From Thamnaconus septentrionalis (taxonomy: Eukaryota; Chordata; Actinopteri; Tetraodontiformes; Monacanthidae), in the NCBI GenBank assembly GCA_009823395.1, contig CM020517.1, forward strand, positions 10,753,501-10,817,500: a stretch of 64,000 nucleotides of DNA, written 5' to 3'. The first letter of the stretch is position 1; every line of letters begins with the position of its first letter. Shown here in pieces: positions 57,040 to 64,000 of this stretch. The notes under the pieces were generated by a model. The model saw nothing but the letters and a program-made list of their open reading frames with translations, searched no databases and had not been told where the DNA came from. The translations under genes and the position numbers were made by a program.

Positions 57040-57720
57040 CAGATGACGGCGTGGGCTGGTTAGCTAGTCTATCTACCCGCCGCTGCTTAGTAACGGCTTC
57101 GATGTCTGACGGCTGCTGGGGGAAGTGGTCTATACGAGGCTGCCTGCAAGGGCCTTCGGGGTCTTCTGTGTTAATTAACTAATTACTTTGCTAATTGGAC
57201 ACGTTCAATGTGTCGCCCGCGCCGCTTCCAGCCCCAACCCCCCCCTCCGCCCCACTCCCCCACCCTAGCGCGCGGCCTTCGCTATCCGTAGGGCTGCTAG
57301 CGATGTTTGACAGATCAACACGCCGAGCTCAACAACAACCCCCCCCCAGTCTAATTCCATCCCATCGATACGCCGCCATTAAGAAACATCCGAATGATTA
57401 TTGGGGCTGAAGGGAAGAGGAAAGAAAAAAGTGGAGCAACGGTCTCAGGCGGGAAGATTTGGTGGCTGTCGCGGGCGGGCGGGCGTGCGTTTGATTTCTC
57501 GGGTGCAGATTAGAGCTTAGTTGGAGAGCGACGTGTCCTCCTGAACGGAGGCTCGCCATCGAGGGGGGAATATAGGCCAGGATTTAGTCTAATCTGCTCT
57601 TAACCTGTGGAGATGTTATCGCCGCCTCGATTTACGGTCGTTTAATATCTATGTGTCGGACATTACTAACGAGTGACTTTTTTTTTTGTTACGTAATTGT
57701 TCCGATCAAGTCGGTAGTGT
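57040..57720. promoter_or_regulatory. Candidate conserved regulatory block
   Basis: Contains TGTTAATTAACTAATTAC (57169-57186), GCTAATTGG, CGAATGATTATTGG (about 57390) and TTTAGTCTAATCTGC (about 57583). A C-rich patch (57225-57260) interrupts it. Confidence 0.38.
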
Positions 57721-58209
57721 TTTAATGGAAAAACTTTGGGTGCTTGTGCACGTCGGGGCTAGCGGCCAAGAGAAACTGAACAGAGCAGTTTTTTTTTTTT
57801 TTTTAATATATATATGGACGTTCCAACCGCACCGAATTGCATTTTGGGAGTCAAAAAATTTCTGAAAACGAGTGAAATAAACGCCGCCCTTTTATTTCCG
57901 TGTCTACGTCCCACACGCACATCTTTGCTGAAGCGTTCGTCTCGCTAGTCACAGAGAGAACGGCGAGCTGCCGCACTGCTTAGGTGCACGCTAGCGTCTC
58001 ACTCACACGTTCACATTCGCCACCGTCGTCTTTTTCTTTCCCTCCTGCTTCCCGTTTGACGTTTGCTGCCGTTGCAGGAGTCTCACACGCAGAGAGGAAA
58101 CATCGTCTTCATCTTCCTGGCCAGTGTCTCTCTATTCTTTTTTCCACCCGTTAATAGGTGAGAGTGCCCCCCCGCTGCGCTTTGAGTCAGTGTGTGATCG
58201 CCGAGTGTG

Positions 58210-58510
58210 CACGCCCTCAGTATCTTCCTTCCTTCCTCTGCCCTCCCCCCTCCCCCCGCTCCTGTTTTCTCCCCTCTTCCTCTCCTACTTTCATTACTTC
58301 TTTCCTTCCTCCCCGTTTCTTTTCTCACGTCTTCCTCATATCTTTCCAATTTATTTTGTCAGCTCCCTCTCCCTTCCCATTTCTAATACCCTTCTCCACT
58401 TTACTCTGAGTGCACGGCCGCCTCCTCCTCCCTTCCATCGACTGCCACCCCTGCCTCCTCCTCCTCCTCCTCCTCCACCTCCCCTCCCCTCCCTCTCCTC
58501 CCCTCTCACC
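58210..58510. repeat. Polypyrimidine (C/T)-rich tract
   Basis: About 300 bases dominated by CCTT, CCTCC and TCC units with few purines, including (CCT)n at about 58453-58477. Confidence 0.8.
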
Positions 58511-59275
58511 CCCTTTGGAACGGGGACTTCTGGGTTGGGCAACAGCAGCAGCTACAGAAGGAGCAGCTGCTGCGCTTGTGTGTGTGTGTGTGTGCGCCTG
58601 TGCCTGTGTTGAGCATACATGCCACAGCTTGTCCCCTCCAACAGGCTGCCTGGGCAGGGTTGATCCCAGCAGGGTACCACAACCCTGCCAACACCCCAAC
58701 TCAAACCAGGCGGGCGCATGTGTGCTGATGCCCTCGAGTCAAATGAAGCGCGCGCACGTGCGCGAGAAACGCCGCAGCGCTCACGCAGACGGACACACGC
58801 GCTTGCATTCATATTCAAATGCACTCGGATTCAATGAGGAAGCCGGTGAATCACTCTTTTCACGGGCCTCGGAGAAATGTATGAAAATATACGCTCGCGG
58901 GTTCCGTGAGTCATCCGTCCCCTGGTGGAGCTCTGTGACAGGGCCCAATGCAATTTAGAAATATTCTGTGTACAATGTAAAGCGCATGAAGAATGAGCCA
59001 GGTGAGGTTTGTTTTATGAAAAAGGAGGGAGGGGATGTACAAAAAAAATAAAATAAATAAATAAATAAAAAACTCACACAGACACACACACGTTGGTTTA
59101 TAAGCAACACATTCTGGAGTCTTTTCACATGAGCTCCAAGGTTTAGCGCCCAGGGCAATGTGAAGCTGCACTCTGTGTCTGAAGGTGAAGGGGGATCATC
59201 AAATTTCATAGTCAGTGGATCGTCCTCCGAGGCCTTCATCCCGGACAGAGGCGATTTCCATTCGCCTTGCCCGCT

Positions 59276-59279
<4 letters not shown>

Positions 59280-59327
<48 letters not shown>
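59280..59327. repeat. (CA)24 microsatellite
   Basis: Uninterrupted CA run; a second CA run is at 59366-59390. Confidence 0.95.
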
Positions 59328-59329
<2 letters not shown>

Positions 59330-59404
59330 TGCACAAAAATCCCACCCTGTCCCCTCCACACATACTCACACACACACACACACACACCCACACACCATCA
59401 TCAT

Positions 59405-59560
59405 ATTATAGACATTTTTTTTTTTTAAAGCATTCTCAAGTTACCGTTGTCTTTTGTTGGGGCTGCGCTAATGAGATTGGGGCCTGAGGCGGTGATTTTT
59501 CGCAGGTAAACAAACAAAGCTATAGGCTAATGTTTGCTTTTGATGGGCGCTCTGCTCTCC
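59405..59560. promoter_or_regulatory. Short candidate regulatory block
   Basis: Unique sequence with GCGCTAATGAGATTGGGGCC (about 59464) and GTAAACAAACAAAGC, a forkhead-type core, between CA and GGA repeats. Confidence 0.3.
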
Positions 59561-59597
59561 CTGCGTGCAAAGGGGCTGATAGGACTTGAGCAAGCAG

Positions 59598-59638
59598 CAG
59601 GAGGAGGAGGAGGAGGAGGAGGAGGAGGAGGAGGAGGA
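59598..59638. repeat. (GGA)13 microsatellite
   Basis: Uninterrupted GGA/GAG triplets. Confidence 0.94.
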
Positions 59639-59995
59639 AGGAAGGCGAGGAAAAGGTTTGAAAGCTTGAGGGAGTTTAAAAAAGAAAGGGTTTAAAAAAA
59701 TGCTAAACATGGAAGGGAGGAGGAGGGAGGGGGGGGAATTAACGGGATACAAACAGGAAGTAAGCGAGAGGCGAGGAAGGAGAGACTGGTGCTGTCATCC
59801 AGTTAGCGGCTGGCGCTGAGGGAATACTGTCCTGTCATCGGAGCCAGCCATGCAGAAGGGGGAAGCGGGCTCTTCTGTTGCACCTTGGCGTCTGTCTGCG
59901 CCCGCGCCGCCGCGCACACTTCCTCCGACCGCCCTCAGCCTCTTCCGCTCTTTAATAACCCTCTCTCACTCCACTTTCATCCAGCCGATACGCGC

Positions 59996-60385
59996 TTAAC
60001 TGGCCACTTTATTAGGATACAGCGTTCACTTGATTGTTGAAACGCAAGCTAGCTCGTCGGCAAGTCAGGATAGCGGACGACTCGCTAATGCTAAAACAGA
60101 ACATCGGAAAGTAGGACAGAAATGGGGGTTTGAGTGGGACTCTGAACGCGGTGGACATGGTTGTTGGTGTGTTATGTGCAATGTGCTGAGATCTTCACCA
60201 CATCGCAGCCGTCTCTGGGGCTCACAGCAGAACGCTCCCAAAAGAGGGAATATACCCAGCGAGCGGCAGCTGTGGGCAGGAAAATGCCTGGTTGATGACA
60301 GGGGTCAGAGGTCAGAATTGGCCGACTGGTTGGAGACCATTGAAAGGGAACAGGAAGTCAAATAACCGCTGCTTACAACCAAGTT
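59996..60385 (+). mobile_element. Tc1/mariner-like relic
   Basis: It opens with a terminal repeat (CTGGCCACTTTATTAGGA, about 59999) and continues through the N-terminal transposase part of the same family, ending around CAAATAACCGCTGCTTACAACC. No open frame survives. A (CA)n microsatellite follows (60411-60446), then a second terminal-repeat copy in the same orientation (about 60449-60465), perhaps the edge of another insertion. It carries GGGTCA-G-AGGTCA at 60302-60314. Confidence 0.75.
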
Positions 60386-60446
60386 ATGCAGAATTTGAAG
60401 ACAAAATCGCACGCGCACACACACACACACATACACACACACACAG

Positions 60447-60472
60447 TGACTGGCCACTTTATTAGATACCCT
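60447..60472 (+). mobile_element. Isolated Tc1-like terminal repeat
   Basis: GTGACTGGCCACTTTATTAG repeats the terminal sequence found at 59999 and 16592, in direct rather than inverted orientation to the relic next to it. It is therefore probably a separate fragment or a rearranged end. Confidence 0.55.
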
Positions 60473-61079
60473 GTGCTAGCAAGGGATAATAACCTGGCCA
60501 ATGAGTCTCTGTTCCCCTCTCTGATTTCTCGCCCCCATGTGGAAAAACATCCATCTCCTTCATTTCCTCCCCCGAATTCTCACCCCTCACCTTCCCCCGG
60601 TCAATCTTCCCCTCATACTTTCTATCTCTCCCTCACCTCCTCGCCATGCTCCAGTGGTCATGTGGGAACTCCGGTATTGTGCCTGTGGTGCTGTGGCCTT
60701 AGCCTGGCAGGGGGGTCAACTCCCCGGGCCCAGAGGGGCGCTTCTCCTTCTTTTTTTCTTCTTCTTCTTCTTCTTCTCTCTGCAAACTGGGGCTACTGGG
60801 CCAGTGTGCTGGCCTGGAAAGATGAACAGCTGGAGGATTGGAGAGCCAGTGGGGGCCAACAGAGGCCACGGAGGTCACGAGCATTCAAAAAAAAAAAAAA
60901 AGCCCTGGCTCGGGGCTCAAAGGTAGAGGGTGAAAGAGGATCATGCTTCTGGAGCAGAAAAAGAGCTCTTGTTTCCCCCCGTGGCTCACAAAGGGACACA
61001 GCCACGCAAGCGGCCAAGCGGACTCTGCCAAAACAACCCCGGCCCGAATCGTCGCTCTGTTGTCCCGCAGCGAAAAAAG

Positions 61080-61330
61080 AAAAAAAAATGGAATTATTAC
61101 ATTTGCAGAAGCGGCATATGGCGACAATATATGGTGTTTATTTTTAATAAACCAGGCCGCGTCCGTACGCGTCTCCCGGAGCCGTCGCCGGTGATATATA
61201 ATTCTTGGCGGTTGGGGTGTTCATCCTTCACGTTTATGATGCTCATATAGGTCGGGGAAGAAGTCAATAACTTTCAGGGCCTGGTGCAGAGCCACTAAGT
61301 GATTCCCTGCTCCCGCGCTATCGACGATGC
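61080..61330. promoter_or_regulatory. Candidate conserved regulatory block
   Basis: Unique block with GGAATTATTACATTTGC (about 61089), GCATATGGCGACAATATATGG (about 61113) and TTTTTAATAAACC, followed by a T20 run. Confidence 0.3.
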
Positions 61331-63154
61331 AACTTTTTTTTTTTTTTTTTTTTTGATTAGTAAACAGGAGAGCATGCCCTTCAGGGTACTTCCCTGGACC
61401 GGGAGGGACGTAAAGGTTAATCTTCAGTTTATTGCCACCAGCAGTCAGACTGATAGTATCTTTTAAAATTCCTCGTCAGCCACTATTGATCCGTTGACGT
61501 CAGAAGCCCCCAGACATGACATTTCTGTTTTCTCCCGCGCTGCCCGCACCATTATATGACTATCTATGCTCACTTCTCGAGAAGACCCTCGCCCTGGCGC
61601 TCCGCTGCAGTTGTTATTACATGTGACTGTTGGCAGAAAGGCTCACCTTTTCGGGGGGATCGTTCAGCCAAGAACAATACTTCACCCGGTTTTACGGGTT
61701 TACCGCTTTGTGGAGGTTCGGGCCCTGGCGATGTTGTCTAATCGACGGGACAGTTCTAGAGTTTCACACACGGAAATGCTTCCACCTTATATCAGCCACT
61801 GACAGAAGAAACTCCAGAATCCACATAACCATTCTGGAGTTTTACAGACCAAAGTGTCTTAAAGTCGTGGCAGTACCATTCGACACAAAACAGAAATGCT
61901 AACAGCCTCTAGCCTCCCAGTTAGCGGTTGTGTGCATGTTGCACATGCAAGATTAGCAGGAACCCAACACAGCCGCCTGTGTTTTCGGCCACTCAGAGCT
62001 TCTGTGTATCGGCAGTCACAGGAAGAAAGTTGGAGAGCTACACATGCTAAGCTAATCCAAATGCTTCATTATGTGAGAAATACGAGAGGCAGGCCAGCAC
62101 AGTGTTTGAAGACAACACTGTAGTTTCCAGTCAAACTGGACTGACTCGCCTTTCCGACGCTTTATCTTTATTCAGTTTCATCATATTTTGTTTTTCTTTT
62201 ATGCTAGCACCTGTGGCACGGTGCTGTTCTGTGTGTGTGGTTGTCGCCTCCTCTGTGAAACTCTAGGATGGTCACATGGATTCAGAAAGGCTGAGTCCAC
62301 GTACGCGGTAGTGACTCACAAATGGGCGCAATCTTCTTTCCGGGCCAAACTATCCCTTCAAACTCTGTTTGGCTCACTGTCAGAGATCGAAGCGGCCGCA
62401 CCGGCGACTCCTGACCACCCAACCAAAGGACTCGTCTTTTTTTTTTTTTTTCTTTTAGAAAATCTGCCGGGGCCTTTTAATCCGAGGGCGTTCACCGCTG
62501 GAGACAATCGGCTCGGTGATGAGACGGCCCCAACGTTTGTTTATCCGCCGCCCGCCGCCCTCCGCTCTGTGTCTTCTTCAGACGGTCGGCCCGTGATGGG
62601 AAATCTATACGGTGCGAGAGGCCAATTTAGGCGGCTCCAGTCGCCGTTTGTTTGAAGAGCGAGCGGCCGGGCCGTAAACACGACGGGCGGCAACGCCTCT
62701 GCTCCCTAAACGATCAGAGCGCGAGGAGAAGTGTGAGGACGCCTTTTTTTATTTTTTTTATTTTTTTTCCCAAGACTGGCCAGACGCAGGAGGACGTAGA
62801 CTAACGTCCAGGGAAGTTTTCCGAGGCTTGTGTTGTTTGCTAGCGACCAACCTCTCGGCCTGCGCATAGAAACCGTGTGAACCAACAAGTCTTTGCCTTT
62901 TTTCTTAGGCAGCCCGTCTGGCTATTTTTTTTCCCCCTTTAAAAAAAAGAAAGAATGGAAACATACAGTGTTTGTTTTTCTTAACTGCGCTCAATTTGAG
63001 CAGATTCTTCTTTTATAATCCGGGCTGCACTGCGTCTGAGCCTGCAACTTATTCCTGTTGAAGATACGGTGTATCAGGCTTAGTGGGTTGCAATTAATTC
63101 ACTGCCTCCAGGGCCTCCCTGGCTTTGTATGAGAGGTCAGACTGGGTCAGGCCA

Positions 63155-63203
<49 letters not shown>

Positions 63204-64000
63204 CCCTTCTCTGAGCATGCAGTCGGTGAGCAGACTGGATTTGTGTTGGATCAGATGAGTCCAGGCTAATTCTCTCCAGCAGCTGGTCCTTGTCACTTTG
63301 CCTTCAAAAAGCAAAGATCGTCTGCTTGTAAAAGAAAACCTTTTCACACCCTAACCCAAGCAATTCAACAGTCCTCTTGAAAATCAAAAGCAGATTTCCG
63401 ATGCTTTTTTTGTTTGTCCGTTCCGCAGGATTTTTCTTTCTTCCCCCTGCACCGCGTGGCTGTGCAGTGAACACCGCAGATCGCTCCAATCTAATTTAGC
63501 TTGTGTCATGCGTGTTCCAGCCAAGCCTCCCCTTTGGTGTCCAAGCCCGGCCATTATCTCCGCCGTCCCCCGTCCGGCTCCTGCCACTTGTCGACCGGCA
63601 GATTTTGGCCCGAGTCGCTCGCGGCTCTTCTCCCCTGTTTATTTATTTTTTTATTGGTTAGTGGCTCGGTGGGTCAGCCGGTTCGCTGCGCTTTCCGCCG
63701 CCGCCGCCGGCGTAGCAGCTCCTGCTGCATCTGTGGGAGTTGTTTGCCGAATGCTGTGTCATCAGAGCTTTTGCTGCCTTTGCCCCTGGAGCAAGCTAAG
63801 TCTAAACACAGCACTTTGTGGCTGAAAGGCCATCTGTCACGGGGAGGGAATCCGGCTCCTTTTTTCCAAAAAGCATAAACAGGGGCGGGCTGTTAAGCCG
63901 TGGCACAGCTCACTGTCATGGAAATGCCCCATCTGAGTTTGGGCTCACTCCCTAATCCCGCACCCTCCCGTCTTCGCAGCTGCTTTTCAGGGCTCGGTGG
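61331..64000. other. Intergenic, no gene seen
   Basis: Mostly unique DNA with T runs (61332-61355, 62437-62452) and (CT)21 (63159). A 12-bp inverted repeat is at 61809-61842. The part 62340-62660 is GC-richer and unique. No coding region recognised to the window end. Confidence 0.5.
63159..63200. repeat. (CT)21 microsatellite
   Basis: Uninterrupted TC run. Confidence 0.95.

Larger units (their letters stand above)
57721..59404. other. Intergenic, repeat-rich, no gene seen
   Basis: A T run with (TA)n (57789-57815), the polypyrimidine tract (58210-58510), GT (58578-58594), (AAAT)n (59045-59070) and CA runs. The 58700-58960 part is unique. Confidence 0.5.

Noticed and set aside
60386..61147. 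253-codon open frame
   Set aside because: It starts in a (CA)n run, crosses a Tc1 terminal repeat and poly(A)/(TTC) repeats, and contains no domain.

Overview
This is vertebrate, almost certainly teleost-fish, nuclear DNA, probably from a spiny-rayed fish (the group is an inference). The evidence is one intact vertebrate SoxC gene, relics of Tc1-like, hAT-like and TTAA-type DNA transposons, tRNA-derived SINEs of types common in fishes, and very dense microsatellites. Nothing bacterial, viral or CRISPR-like was seen.

The only protein-coding gene I can support is sox11, a single-exon gene on the + strand at 27985-29160. It encodes a 391-residue HMG-box transcription factor. The gene sits in a GC-rich island. 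A probable promoter (GC box, CACGTG E-box abutting an inverted CCAAT box) lies at about 27640-27984, and an A/T-rich 3' UTR of about 2.1 kb runs to poly(A) signals at 31249 and 31311. The sox11a/sox11b ohnolog assignment cannot be made from this window.

The upstream 28 kb and downstream 33 kb look like a gene desert. Simple-repeat-rich filler alternates with long blocks that are free of repeats and rich in homeodomain, POU and SOX core motifs. The most convincing blocks are 9195-9435, 15400-16090, 17240-18830, 24290-25150, 25395-26090, 31590-32095, 32640-32960, 35340-35830, 39600-40260, 41540-42320, 43480-44460, 48500-49390 and 57040-57720. Known SOX11 loci lie in regulatory deserts, so I infer these are candidate enhancers. 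Conservation could not be tested here.

Mobile DNA comprises four degraded Tc1-like relics (899-1312, 16592-17142, 19877-20062, 59996-60385), one hAT-like MITE (2538-2886), one TTAA-type MITE (49557-50027) and four or five SINE copies (5872-6018, 10871-11196, 12909-13080, 46110-46435, perhaps 8250-8350). Two degenerate minisatellites are present at 7240-7385 and 40495-41010.

I found no undescribed multi-gene system. The observations most worth following are the palindromic double SOX motif at 48864-48882, nuclear-receptor-type DR1 motifs carried by three Tc1 relics, a well-formed candidate exon at 42028-42149, and the altered linker before the HMG box of this Sox11.
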